Origin: Pratylenchus scribneri
Taxonomy: Eukaryota > Nematoda > Chromadorea > Rhabditida > Pratylenchidae
Direction: 5' to 3'
Assembly: GCA_030063045.1 (NCBI GenBank)
Contig: JAQSEB010000181.1
Coordinates: forward strand, 744,001 to 808,000
DNA length: 64,000 nt
The notes below the pieces were generated by a model, which was not told the origin of the DNA, ran no database searches, and worked only from the letters and a program-made list of their open reading frames with translations. Positions within the stretch are counted from its first letter, which is position 1. Every line of letters starts with the position of its first letter. The position numbers and the translations under genes are program-made. Shown here one piece after another: positions 42,601-54,900 of this stretch.

Positions 42601-43428
42601 ATTCTTCAATACCTCAATTTGTTCCTCTCATTCCCCCAACCAAATATCTTTTCTTTTTGCAATTCGCAAAAATTTTTTATTAAATTTTGCCAATATTTTT
42701 CATAATAATATAACTCAGAAATGGAGCTTCTCAAGTGAAAAACAATCCATTTTCGTATTTCGCCCGACTAATTAATTAAATGCCAACCATATTCCCCCAT
42801 CTTGAGTAATTTTATTATAAATTCCCCGCAATTTCTTTAGTTTCAATTTCCATCTATATTCTAAATGGAATTCATCATTATCAGCAAGCCTATGCAGGAT
42901 GGCACTCTAATAATTTTGTGTGGTGAAATTCATCGGCCTTCTCCAAAATCTTTCCTCTCCCCCAATCCCCATCTCTTGTAAGAATTGCGCGACCAACTTT
43001 TGGGAACAAAATTCCTCTTTATTTTTGATAGAATCAAAAATGCCATTACTTTATCCTCTTATTTCTTTTTAAATTGGCCGCCATCCTCCCGCCCTTCCCC
43101 TTCCAAAAATTGCGCAAATGTCAATCTTCTAGCATTTCCCTTTTCAACTGACCATCATCCTGCCGCTTCCCTCGAAGAAAAAAAATTGCGCTGCAAAATT
43201 GACTCCAATTTATCCATATTTGCTTCTATGTTATGAACAGAATTCTTTAAAACATTTTTCCAGAAAGACTAAAAAAATATATTAAAAATTTTCCAACCAC
43301 AGGAGTCCCTCCTATACTTGCAAAATAAAAATATTATGCTTCTAAAAATAATCAAATTTTTCTCAATACTTTTTCTCAACAAAATTAATTTATTTTAAAC
43401 AAAAAAAACTATTTATTAAATGATTTTT

Positions 43429-43499
43429 CGCTGGTAGGATTCGAACCATAGTCCAAAAAATGTAAATCAAGCACTAACCAACTGAGCAAACCGAATAAA
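43429..43499 (-). tRNA. tRNA-like relic
   Basis: On the minus strand TGCTCAGTTGGTTAGTGC fits the A box and D arm, and GGTTCGAATCC fits the B box and T loop, at tRNA spacing. The acceptor stem does not pair and the anticodon arm (around TTTACATTTTTTGG) is not a proper stem. It is most likely a tRNA pseudogene or the head of a SINE. Confidence 0.35.
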
Positions 43500-43564
43500 T
43501 TGGTGACGCTCTGTTTTTTCTGGGAAATTGTAAACAATTTTGTTCCCAAATGGTGACTCTAAAA

Positions 43565-44297
43565 AAGGTTACGGGTAGGCGGGTAGTCGGGTAGTCAAGG
43601 TGCGGGTAAAGCTTTGTTCACAATGGTCGTGCTAGTGTTCGTGTTCGTGCGAATGTTCGTGTTCGTGTGCGAGTGAATGCTTCATGCTTCGACTTCATGC
43701 ACAACCATTTCACACTGAGAGTGTTCGTGTTCATGCTCGAGTGAATGTTCATGTTCGTGTTCGTGTGAAACGAAAATTGCGAGTAATCTCTAATCTATTT
43801 CACAATGGAGAAATGAAGATGTGCACGTACACGAACATGAACACGAACACGAACGATCAAATTGATTTGATTTTTTGGCTCTCACTTGTTTTCGAGTTAA
43901 TGCTATAGCACGAACACAAGCATTAACAAAAGCATTAATCATTGTGAACACCCCATGTGCATGCACTCGCACTCGAACATTGACACGAACATGAAGTCAT
44001 TTTTTTCCCACTGTGAAATCCCGTAGATATTTTGTTCGTGCTCGTGTTCATGCTATAGCATTAACTCGGATTTTTTGTGCATGCACTCGGAGAGTTCATG
44101 CTTTTTTGTGGGCGTTCACAACAAAAACATTGATTTTAGCCTAACACGAACATTAACACGAACACGAGCACGACCATTGTGAACAAAGCTTAATGGGTAA
44201 TGTGGGTAATTGGGCACGGGTAACGGGTCGGGTAATTTGCCCAAAATCCTTGCGGGTACCCTACCCGACTACCCTACCCGTCAACGGGTAATAACCC
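43565..44297. mobile_element. outer GGGTA-rich foldback, carrying a nested element
   Basis: The left end ACGGGTAGGCGGGTAGTCGG and GTGCGGGTA face the right end GCGGGTACCCTACCCGACTA and CGTCAACGGGTAATAACC. The arms are built on the pentamer GGGTA. The second element (43,609-44,191) sits inside. Target duplication not resolved. Confidence 0.6.
43609..44191. mobile_element. nested TIR element with GTTCGT-rich arms
   Basis: Near-perfect terminal inverted repeats: AAGCTTTGTTCACAATGGTC at the left, GACCATTGTGAACAAAGCTT at the right (about 44,172-44,191). The arms are strings of GTTCGTGTTCGTG and its complement CACGAACACGAAC. No coding region. Non-autonomous. Confidence 0.85.
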
Positions 44298-44595
44298 TAG
44301 TTATCATCATGAAAAATTTCAGAAAAATCGATCAACTCCCTGAGATCTATGTTCCTAACACCATTTTTGGCATTTTTTTTTATTAATATACAAGAATATC
44401 TTTTATTTCTCGAAAATAAATAAAAAAATACTTTTCATTTAAATAATTAATTAAATATTCAGAACAATAACGAATCCAGTGTTCCGATTTCTTAATTTAT
44501 TATGGCTGCTAGATTTTTCATAATTTTAATAGTTATTTGCCAGATTTACGCGTTTTTGGGTAAAATTTTAACTCTAAAATTTTAAATGTATTGAC

Positions 44596-45098
44596 TAGGG
44601 TTGCGCCCCCGCACCCGCGGGGGCCACCCCCGACGGGGATCCCCGCACTTTTTGGGTTTCACCCCCGACCCTACCCCCGCATATGCCACCCCCGCGCCCC
44701 CGCATCCCCGCAAGAGCCACCCCCGCGCCCCCGCACCCCCGCGGGGGTGAACATGCACCCCATATTATTGGATTTTTCAAGGAAAATGGGGTTCGATAGG
44801 GAAATGTTGACCAAATTTTTGTAGGATATTAAAATTTTTTATTAAAATTTTTCTCTGCGAGGCTATTTTTAGGTAAAATTTTTCGCTGCGCGGCCATTTT
44901 TGGATGAAATTTTTCTTCAAAAAAATTTTTTATTTGAAAAATGTGGCTTTTTAAAAAATTTACGCTACCCCCGCCCCCGCGGGGATCCCCGCGGGGGCCC
45001 CCGCAAGGGGTCACCCCCGAACCCGTCCCCGCAAGTGCCAACCCCGCAAACCCCGACCCCCGCACAACCCGCCCCCGCACTGCGGGGGCGCAACCCTA
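44596..45098. mobile_element. hAT-like MITE with CCCCCGC-rich arms
   Basis: Termini TAGGGTTGCGCCCCCGCA and TGCGGGGGCGCAACCCTA are exact inverted copies. The 8-mer GTATTGAC flanks both sides (44,588-44,595 and 45,099-45,106). TAGGG termini plus an 8-bp duplication are the hAT pattern. The interior is strikingly GC-rich in an AT-rich genome. Confidence 0.9.
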
Positions 45099-45106
45099 GT
45101 ATTGAC

Positions 45107-45740
45107 TTTTTAGAAGCAGCCACAGAGGATGATTTCACCACTTCTTCAAAAATTGTCAAAGCAAACAATGCCAAAGGATCATCAGTAGAAGAAGGAGGAG
45201 CATCCAATGAATGTGCTCCAAGCACTAGACCAAAGTTTGCAAATGGGTTAAATTCAAATAATATCAATTTTACCTAAAATAATTGATACTTATTTGTTTT
45301 GGGTTCGCTTTTTTCCTAAACTAAAACTAGTAAAAAAGCAAGGGAAACGTGAAGGGCCCCCTATGGATGTTAATGATTGGGTTTAGGGTTACGTGAGATG
45401 ATTTTACCCCATCATATCCAGAATCTATCCCTGAATGACCCTAATCCGGATGATTCAAGGGGGAATTTCCATTTTTCCTAGTTAGGGAAAAAGTGGACCC
45501 AAACTAAATAAGTACCAAATAATTATTGTTTTTATTTGAACATTTTACAGTAGATTAGTCCCAAATTGGTTGTTCGACTCTGTGCCATGGATTAAACGCG
45601 AAGAATTGGCCAAATCTTCATTGAGCACCTCAAATAGTGGATTGAAGCAACTTTTGTTGGCCAAAACTCCATCAAAATGTGAAACCGCACAAAATTTCAC
45701 GTCTAGCTTTTTTTGTCTACAACAATGGATTTAGTCAAGC
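45107..45740 (+). other. possible coding exons, unassigned
   Basis: Two open stretches with sensible composition: about 45,107-45,277 (FLEAATEDDFTTSSKIVK, then NECAPSTRPKFANG) and about 45,552-45,735 after a CAGTAG acceptor (LVPNWLFDSVPWIKREELAK, then SGLKQLLLAKTPSKCE). No family was recognised and no complete frame could be built. They may be leftovers of the gene family seen at 46.9-47.7 kb or another degraded gene. Confidence 0.25.
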
Positions 45741-46160
45741 GAACGTTCAATGCGGTTATGTGGGCAGTAGTATCCCGGTTGCTTCGATTCTGCTACCTGA
45801 TTATATTCAAGGCTTTGAATGGATCGATATAAAGTGGGTTTTGCTCTGCCCAAAATATAAATAAAATGGCTTCATGTTTGAGTTCAAATAATATAAACGT
45901 CAACTCTATGATATGACATGGGAATGGGAGAAAATTTACAGTGAAATTGGGTCTAGGAAAAATGCAAATCATATGCAATTTGAATTGCTTTTAGAAAATA
46001 AGGGTAGCGAAGGATGAAATAAGGGGGCAAATAAGATTATTCGCCAAAGAATGGGATGGTCATTGTCATTGGTCATCAAATGGGTATCGGCTATCGGGAT
46101 ACCTGGGGCACAGGAGGGCTTATAAGGAAAAAGAATAATTATTGAGTGGGAACAATTTTA

Positions 46161-46695
46161 GGTACTTTTTGGATTTGGGTCCTCCGGAACCCTTGCAAAA
46201 GTAAAAGCCCCCCCCCCCACCTATGGAAACTCGTTGAAATTTTTTTGAAATTTTTTCTCTCAAAATATAGCTCATTCGACGCGTCTCGACGAGCTGATTA
46301 TGAAAATATTATTGGTTTCGCATAAAAGGTAAAAATTAAAAAGTTACAGTCGCGTAAAAAATTGAATTGGCACATTCCAGCAAGACTAAAATGGCCATAA
46401 CTTTTTTATTCTTAATTTTATGAGAAGATGATACATTTTCGTAACCAGCTCATCAAGACGCGTCGTATGAGCTATAATTTGGCCAAAAAAATTTCCAAAA
46501 AAATTTTCAAATTCAGTCCCATAGGGGGGACGCTTCATTTTTGGGATTTTCATGAGGTCATTCATTTTGGGATTTAAGCGAAATCAATAACATTTTAGTA
46601 ACCAACTCTTCAAGACGCGTCAATTAGTATATAATTTGGAAAAAAAATTTCGAAATTTATTAAGGGTTCAGGAGGACCCATACCCAACAAGTACC
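46161..46695. mobile_element. foldback transposon with 8-9-bp direct repeats
   Basis: Termini GGTACTTTTTGGATTTGGG and CATACCCAACAAGTACC are inverted. Inside, GGGTCCTCCGGAACCC faces GGGTTCAGGAGGACCC, and paired GACGCGTC blocks occur near 46,280 and 46,455. CAATTTTA(G) flanks both sides (46,153-46,161 and 46,696-46,704). The inner GACGCGTC motif is shared with the element at 3,651-4,082. Non-coding. Confidence 0.8.
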
Positions 46696-46869
46696 CAATT
46701 TTAGATAGAATAATGACATTTTGGCAGGAAAAAATAGGAAAAAACAAAGATTTTATAATTAAAAAAAAACAAATAATTAAGTTAATAGATATAAATTAAA
46801 TAATTAATGCAAATTAAATATTGATATTTAATATTGGTTTAATATAAAATATATAAAATTACTCTTTAG

Positions 46870-47748
46870 CTCTGTGAATGACGAAATTGCGTATTTTTTC
46901 AAACGCAATGCTCATTTGATCCAAAATTGCGATATTTATTTCACGCCACTAATCCCATTGAATACTTGGGAAATTGACAAAAAGCGTGTGGCTTCCATGT
47001 ACACATTTCTGGAAAGCTTGTCTGACAAAGTCTATAAATTCGATTTGAATCGCGCATTCAACCCAAATGGATGGTATTTCAATGATTTCAATCAGCTTTT
47101 TCCCGGAATTCTTAATCACATTCCATTTATTGTTATTCCTGGAACAATTCGAGACATTGATGACATTATGAATTGGCTTATAAAATATTCAATTTCTGGA
47201 AAGCAAAAGATTCTCAACCTTGGCCGTAACTCTGTTGACCGAGAATTAACAGTGGCTTTGATTAATCGCATCAAAATTGTAATTGAAAACTGACCTATTC
47301 AGCAGCTGGGCGAAGTCGATTTTTACTCATTAAAGACGAAACTGATATAGATGATTCGTCCTTAATGAGCTACAAGCGACGTCGCCCAATTGTAGAGTAC
47401 CAATTGAAAATAATATCAAATAAAATTTATGGTTTTTTAAAGGAATTTCTGAATTCAAATTTGGCATGCAATTTTTTTATTTGCTTTGGTCAGCACTACC
47501 ATGAAGAATTTACACTGGAAAATGAGCGAACAAATGAAATATTGACATTGTTTGCCGACGATCGAATTTTAGTATATGATGGTCCCTCCGACGATCCATT
47601 TTTATTACATGGTTCCTCCTACTTTTATTATATGGCTCGATACCCCAAAGGAGAAGAACAATGGATGGAAGATGGATTAAAAAAAATCCATGATCTAAAT
47701 CTAAAATCGCGGGAAACTTCCATACATATTGTTTTAAGGAAAATATAG
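46870..47748 (+). pseudogene. gene of unknown (nematode-expanded?) family, split by a MITE
   Basis: The first part (46,870-47,293), after a CTCTTTAG acceptor, reads NDEIAYFFKRNAHLIQNCDI, SLSDKVYKFDLNRAF and GKQKILNLG, ending at TGA. The second part (about 47,393-47,748) reads YGFLKEFLNSNLACNFFICF, then FTLENERTNEILTLF and PKGEEQWMEDGLKKI, ending at TAG. A 90-bp MITE lies between them and the two parts are in different frames. The second part resembles, from memory, a large family of cyst-nematode F-box-associated-type proteins with FEL-NERT-E-LTL and a W-x-E motif; this is tentative. No N-terminal exon is confidently seen. Confidence 0.5.
47303..47392. mobile_element. MITE, CAATTGGGCG family, internally deleted copy
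   Basis: CAGCTGGGCGAAGTCGA and TACTCATTAAAGACGAAACT face TCGTCCTTAATGAGCTACAA and GACGTCGCCCAATTG. Only 90 bp against about 333 bp for the full element at 49,109; the ends are kept and the middle is lost. Confidence 0.8.
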
Positions 47749-48399
47749 TATTTTTGTCCTCATCTCCTCTGATTTCCTTTGCATACCAATTTTAATTTTA
47801 ATTATATACATACTAAGTTATATATTCTTGTACAAAAATGCATTCCATTCTCAAAAATTTAGTGAATATCCACATTCCCTCAATTTCTTTCATTTGTTCA
47901 TTTTTCCATTTGTTTTTTACTGTATTTTCGCCATATCATATTATTGATCCTCGTCTTATCTATCATTTCCGTTACGCGATTTGATTCAGATCTTCACTTG
48001 TCCAATACTTTTATTTTCACTCATTTATTCGCCTTTTATCTTATTCACTCTTTTTCGTCAAGCGATTAAGTTTGAACGTCCTATGTCCTATTTTTTATTC
48101 GTTTATCTAACTTATTTAAATGTTTATTTATTTAATGTATTTTTAAAATAACTTTGAATGTGTTAATAAATTATTAAAATTTATTGTTTTAATTTGGTAA
48201 TTAAACAGGTTAACAAATATTTAAGCAAACTCTTCTAAAATTATAAACATATAGGAGCTCATTTTATAGACATTTGGCTTATTCTAATCAAATTTCTTTG
48301 GCCATTAAATTGTGGCTAGGTTTCTTTTAAAGGTTACATCACTTATTACTAAATGAGTTCTGTTCGTTTGTTTGTGTGTGTAAACATAATGCCAAAAAT

Positions 48400-48505
48400 C
48401 CATTCCTAAAGGATTTTTAAAGGTTGCATCCATTCCTAAAATATTTTTAAAGGTTACATCCATTCCTAAAGGATTTTTACTGGTTACATCCATTCCTATT
48501 CTGAG
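48400..48505. repeat. 30-bp minisatellite
   Basis: About 3.5 copies of a unit of about 30 bp containing GGATTTTTAAAGGTTACATCC and ATTCCTAAA, with small variants (GGTTGCATCC, ATATTTTT). Region 47,750-48,900 has no recognised gene otherwise. Confidence 0.8.
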
Positions 48506-48913
48506 TTCGAAAAAACTATGGATTTCCAATTTCCATATAAATCCGATCCCTGCTGCCTGCTGCATGCTGCTCATAGCTATTGCTACTATTGGTCGTTTTA
48601 TTTTATTTTATGGTCTAGCGATTTTAGAGAAGCGAAAATTAGAAAGATACTAGTGGTAGGGATAGGGAACGAATAATGAACAATTTATTGGTAAAAGGAA
48701 TTTATGAGAGAGAACATTTTTTTGCCGAGAGACTTGCATTCTTTTTCCGAGAAAATGGAAAATGCCTATTTTTACCGAGAGATAGGTTTTTGTTTATAAT
48801 TTTTTAGTGATTGTTGATTGATCCTAAACATCAGACTAAAATCCCATTAAGTTTCAACTTCTTTATTTTTTATAAATTTATTTTGAATAGTAATACAATT
48901 AAAAGCTACAAAA

Positions 48914-51900
48914 ATGGAGCAAAATAATGAAAATGCGACATCGAGCGAAGGCACTTCAATCAGCAATTATTAATTATTTATATTTATAGGCGGTGTGCCA
49001 ACCTTTACCGAAGCTCAATTAGCACGCAAAATCAAATGCCGAACTTATGAAGGCAAAATTGTTGAGGTCATTTTCTTATAAAATAGCCAAACCTAAAACG
49101 GAACGCCACAATTGGGCGAAGGCTCATGTAGCTAATTAAGGGCTAAACTGATATGGATGATTTTGGTATCAAATTAAAGAACGCATTTCTGACTATCGAT
49201 TGATATAAAATTTATTTGGTTTGGTTCAGAATTAGCAGAGTTGTACTTAAAAAACTTTTAAATAAGATTACTATTATAAATTTGCGAATTTTTCAGTTTT
49301 TTGAATACAATTCAATCAAAACTTAACCAATCCAAATAAATTTTATATCAATCGATAGCCAGAAGTGTGCTCCTTAATTTGATAACAAAATCATCAATAT
49401 CGGTTTAGCCCTTAATTAGCTACAAGCGAATCACCCAATTGACCCGCCATTTAAAAATACAATCAACAATCTTCGGTTTATTTGTAAATTTGTCATTTTT
49501 GACATAAAAATTTTTACAATTTATTTTTCGACTGCCAATTAGGCTTAAAATTATATAAATTTGTTCTTATTTGAATTATTATTTGAATCAGAATAATAAA
49601 TACTTAAACAATTAAGGACGATAAATATGGGATACTAATATTTTTGCATGAAAAGTAATTAGATTTCTAACAAATCAGAATCCGGTTCTAGACCCTAAAA
49701 ACCTTATACCATTTTCTAGAACTCATCGAGACGCATTGAATGGTATATAATATGTTGGATTTTGGTTCAATTAGAGTTTAAAACCAAAAACTGGAAAATA
49801 TGGTTTAAACGGTTTAACTCGCTTAATTTTGACCAAACAATGACAAATTATATCTATAAAATGTTTTAAGGTTTATAGGGTCTAAAACCGCTGAATTGCT
49901 AGAAATCAAAAACTATTTTGCCAGTAAAAAAATAGTAACCCAATAAATATGGGTCAACCCATAATCCTATCCTAATGAAGAAAAATTGAAAAGCTAAGTT
50001 TTTAAGATTAAGTTTGTTAATCAATTCTCATCAGAACATATAGGAATTTTAAAGGAACTAAAAATACATAATTGTTTCAAATTTATCAAGATTTTATCTT
50101 TTTGACAAAAATTGTACTTTCTATTTTAAAAATCAAATAAATATAAACAACAAAAATTTGAGGTCCCATGGCATCTGATGATGCAGGCGAAAACATTCAT
50201 GAACATGTGGGAAACATTGGAAATTGAGGAGGAATTCGATCAGCAGCAGGCAAAGGAGAATGCCGAACCGTTCATTTTCCAATTGGGTGACATCAGAAGC
50301 ATTTGCTTTGAGAAAATTCTTGAATGGATGGAACACCGTAATGGATTGCCGGAACCGGAGGTTCAAGTGAATCCAATCACCCAGGAGGCAAGCTTTTAAA
50401 ATGGTTGAAACAATTCGTAAAATCTCAAGGTTTTGGGCCGTACCTTTTAAAAATTTGCCAATTTAAACCAGTCTAAATCTTCAATATATCATTTAAAGAG
50501 TATGAATCAAATGATTATTGATTGGCCAACATAAATATTACCAAAAAATTATAAATAAAATATAAAAAATCAGCATTTTATTAGAATTTTTCTAATATTT
50601 TTGGCCATTCAATAAATCATTTTATTTGCCATATTCTGCTCTCTAAATGGCATATCGAGTCGAGGATTTAGATGGGTTAAATTTAAAATATTCAAAAGTT
50701 ATGATACAAAAACCCCTGATTAGATAATATTAATTGTAATTTAAATAAGCAAAGCCGAAAAGATTCTATCTAAAAAATTCGAAATTTGAACCTAAAACTT
50801 ATTCTATGATCTATCGAAGCCGGAGCATCATTTGATTATGATTTGACTTAATTCTAACCTGAGTTTGAACCAAAAACTAAAATTGGTTTAAACGGTTTAA
50901 TAATACCCTTTAATTTTGAATTATATACCATTCAATGCGTCTTGACAAGACTCTATCCAATTGGATATGGTTAGTGAATGTAGAATAAGACTACTTAAAC
51001 CATTATAAATTTCTGCAGTATGAACACTTTTGGAAATTATAAAAATTGACTAAATTCGAATTATTATTTCCAGCGCATTTGGTTCCCGCTTACGGATTGG
51101 GAACGCAATTATTTTGATGTTGATTTCGAGGTGCTCAAAGAATATTTTATGGCGGCAAATTTCCTCAAAGTCAATTCACTTTACATTTATTGTGAGTTAT
51201 CAAAACAAATAATATAATTTTTCAATTAAAGGCTCCCAAGAATGTGCTCGTGCCATTTCGAACGCGAGGCCTGAACAGGTCCGCGATATGCTCGGTCTTG
51301 GCGAGTAGGGTAGGACAGAGTCGGTTTTAAACCGGGGTCTTCGGTTTCGGTTTTGGCCGGTTTTGAGTTCACGGTTTCGGTTTCGGTTTTAGAAAAATCC
51401 TCGGTTTCGGTTTCGGTTTCTCGGTTTTGGCGGTTTTTGAAAAATGGTCATAAAAATATCAAAAAATTTTTTTTCATAAAATATCGAAAAAAATCAAACA
51501 AAATAAAATGCAATATTTTCTTAATCAATTTTTATGTTTTTTTTCTGGGTCCGTTTAAATGAAAATGGCCTCAAAGGAAAAAAAATTATTCAAAATTGCC
51601 CCGCAGGGAAAAATCAGAACAAAAAAGGTCTGATATGAAAGAATTTTAATTAAAAATGCGCATCTAATAATAGAAAAATTTGAGTAAAAATAGTCCCGTA
51701 GGGAGAAAATTAATCAAATATTGCATTGCACAAAGCCAAAATGATTCAATAGAGAGAAAATTTAAACTATAATGTGCCCCGTTAGGGGAAATTTCAGCCA
51801 AAAATTGACTGTAGGCGGTAAATTTTAGTCAAAATTGACCGATAGGGAAAAATTTTTACCAAAAATGCTTTCTAAAGATAAAATTTTAAGCCAAAAATGC

Positions 51901-54900
51901 TCCGCTAGGGAAAATTTTCAGTAAAAAATGGCTACTCAAGGCATGTTTTAACCAAAAATTGGCCTTCTGGGCAAAATCTAGAAACCGAAAAACCGATCGG
52001 TTTTGACCCTCGGTTTCGGTTTTGGCCGGTTTTTGAATCTCGGTTTCGGTTTCGGTTTTTAGACCTAAAATCCTCGGTTTCGGTTTCGGTTCGGTTAACC
52101 GAACCGATCCTACCCTATTGGCGAGGTTAATTCTATTTAAAATCAATAATTGGTCACCAAAAATAAGAATCTTATTCAAAAATTCTTTCTTTGAATAGTT
52201 TTATCGGTAATCCTTCGGAATTGCGATCCCAAAAAATTTATTGTTAGATTTTTCAAAAAATTGGTTGCGTGCCATAGAACACGAAATTCAGCTTAATATG
52301 CTCATTTGAAAAAATGTCCTTGGTTCCACCTTGAAATTTTCTAATTGAAAGACAGCAATATCTTACCAAGATGATAAGATACGACAAAATGGATCTCAGT
52401 TTCGTGTTCTGCGCTCCCGCAAACCACCAGAAACCAATTTTTGAAAAATCTAAAAAATTTTTGGGGACCGCAATTACGGGAAGATTGCCGTTATCGGTAC
52501 TTAATTATCTGTGTGGAGATTTTTTTCCCCAAAAATAATGTTAAGTTACCCCCAAAATTGGTTAACCCTAATATCACCGAAAAGAATGTTATTTCACCGT
52601 TTTGCAATCTAATATATAATTTTCTGTTGGTTTGTCCCCAAAAAATATTGTTTAAATTATCTTTGGCGATATGTATTTTTAAAAGGCAAATGTAAAGAAA
52701 AGGGGTCCCAAATTAAAAATTGTTTTAATATTCCGGGATGCAATTTTCTTAGGGTAATTTGGGGCGCTGATCACGAATCTGACATTAAATTTTTGATTAG
52801 ATATCATCTAATCTATGATTTTCAAAAATCTATGTTTTTTCCAAAAAATTTACAATATTAAAATAATCAAAAAACACTAATATTATTTGTGAATAAAAGT
52901 TAAATAAACATTTTACAAATAAATTTAGCATTCAAGCATAGCAACATAGTATCAAATTAATCAACTTTTCTTAATTTTTTAAAATGATTTATTTATGCGA
53001 AAAGGAAAGAAAATTGATGCATCCTGTTTTTTTGGGGCGGGGTGACAAGACTTATAATATATAATAGGATGATTAGGAAGATGATGATGAGGATTAAGAT
53101 GATGATGAAGATGAGAATGAAGATGAGGAGATAATGATGATAATGAAGATGTAGATGAAGATTAAAATGAAGTAGGTAATGATGAGGAGGAGGATGAAGA
53201 TGATGATGATGATGGTGAAGATGTAATGAAGATGATGATGAGGATGATGATGAAGATGAGGAAGGTAAGATGAAGAAAGTAATGATGAGGATGAAGAAAA
53301 GGAAGATGATGAGGATGCTGAAGATGAAGATGAGGATGATGATGAAGTTGAAGAAGGGGATGATAAAGATGCAGAATGATGATGAGAAAGATGATGAATA
53401 TGAAGAAGGTAATGATGAGTATGAAGATGATGGGGATCCGATCCTGAAGATGATGATGAAGAAGATAATGATGAAGATGAAGATGAGGAAGATGATGATG
53501 AAGAAGGTAATGATGAGGATGAAGATTATGATGATGATGAAGGTGAAGGGAAGATGCAGAATGAGGATGATGAAGATGATATGATAATGAGGAAAATGAA
53601 GAAGATAATGATGAGGATAAAGATGAGGAAGATGAAGAAGGTAATGATGAGGATGAAGATGAGGATAATGATGAAGATGATGATGAAGATGGAGAAGGTA
53701 ATGGTGAGGATGAAGATGAGGAAGATGATGAGGATCCTGAAGATGAGGATGAGAGGATGAAGAAGATGAGGATGATGATGAAGATGAAGAAGGGAATGAT
53801 GAAGATGATTATGCAGAATGAGGATGATGAAGATGAGATGAGGATGATGAGGATAATGACGAAGATGATGATGAAGATGACGATGAAAATAATATGAAGA
53901 AGATCATCATCATCTTCATAATCATCCTATTATATATTTTAGGTCTTGCCCCCCCCCCCCCAAAAAAGGAAAGTAACAAAATCAAATTTTAAAAATAAGA
54001 AAAATTCAGAATTAAAAATAAAACTTTTTGCATATTTAGCATGATTGTTGTTGATTATTGTGCCTAGCTTAGGAGTTCGCCCGTAGGGCGAACTCCTGAG
54101 CTAGTTAAATATGAGTAATAGAAAAAGAATCTCAAAAAAAAAATTTCAAATCTGGAGGCAGATAATTAAGAGGTACCATTTTTGTCAACTAAACACGAAA
54201 ATGACCTCATATTTGTCATTGCATATTTGACCATTTTGATAAGGGGCAATGCCAACATTTGCCAAATGTGTGACCTATCCCCCAATGGTAAATGTTGGCA
54301 TTGGGCTTACCAAAAATTGACATTGAGGGTCAAAATTCATTAAAAATTCCAATTTACTCGTAGGAACCAAATAAGAATTAAGACCACTATAAATACTCTA
54401 TTGGAAGCCCATGGGCTTATAAACAGTGTTTTCATGATACCAAAATTTTCAATATGATATGATAGTGATATGATAGTCAAAACGGTATCATTCAAAATGA
54501 TATGATATGATAATGATAGTGACAATTATCACTATCATATCACTATCATATCATTATCATATCATATTAGCACTATCATTATCATATCATTTTTCTATCA
54601 TTATCATTTAGAAAAAACCGAGAAAAATATATTACAAAATCGTCAAAAATTTTTATACCGACATTTCAACAAAATTTTCTTTCCAAATTAAATAATTTTC
54701 ATTTGTTAGATAAATAAGTTTATTTGGATTTCATCTTTTAAAAGAATATTGGCTAAAAAAAACTTTCTACCGGAATGTTTGAAGAAATTTGAATAAATAT
54801 TTAAGGTCAATATAAAATTTCCCAATCCTTCCAGAAGCTTCCAATGCAAAAAAATTTTTTAAATTTTAAATTATTTAAATTTTGGATTTTTTAAATTTAA

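Larger units (their letters stand above)
36300..43428. other. about 7 kb without a recognised gene
   Basis: AT-rich DNA with scattered short frames. A weakly gene-like spot lies at 37,090-37,440, where several overlapping frames on both strands stay open (for example RVGNWGIFVPFQRICNLPPF on the minus strand), but none has a family match or splice support. A foldback lies at 38,530-38,885 and a SINE candidate at 39,310-39,610. Low-complexity pyrimidine tracts fill 41.7-43.2 kb, with a diverged duplication: 41,470-41,770 and 42,555-42,835 share AAACACAG, AAATCCTTCAATACCTC, ATAATATAACTCAG and AAATGCCAACCATATTCCCC. Confidence 0.5.

Noticed and set aside
44591..45080. Pro/Gly-rich frames on both strands
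   Set aside because: They lie in the GC-rich arms of the hAT-like MITE at 44,596-45,098.
51886..52179. Thr/Glu-rich minus-strand frame
   Set aside because: Translation of the CGGTTTC arm of a MITE.
53270..53760. Long Met/Lys/Arg-rich frames
   Set aside because: They only translate the GAT/GAA triplet array; no start context, domain or splice support.
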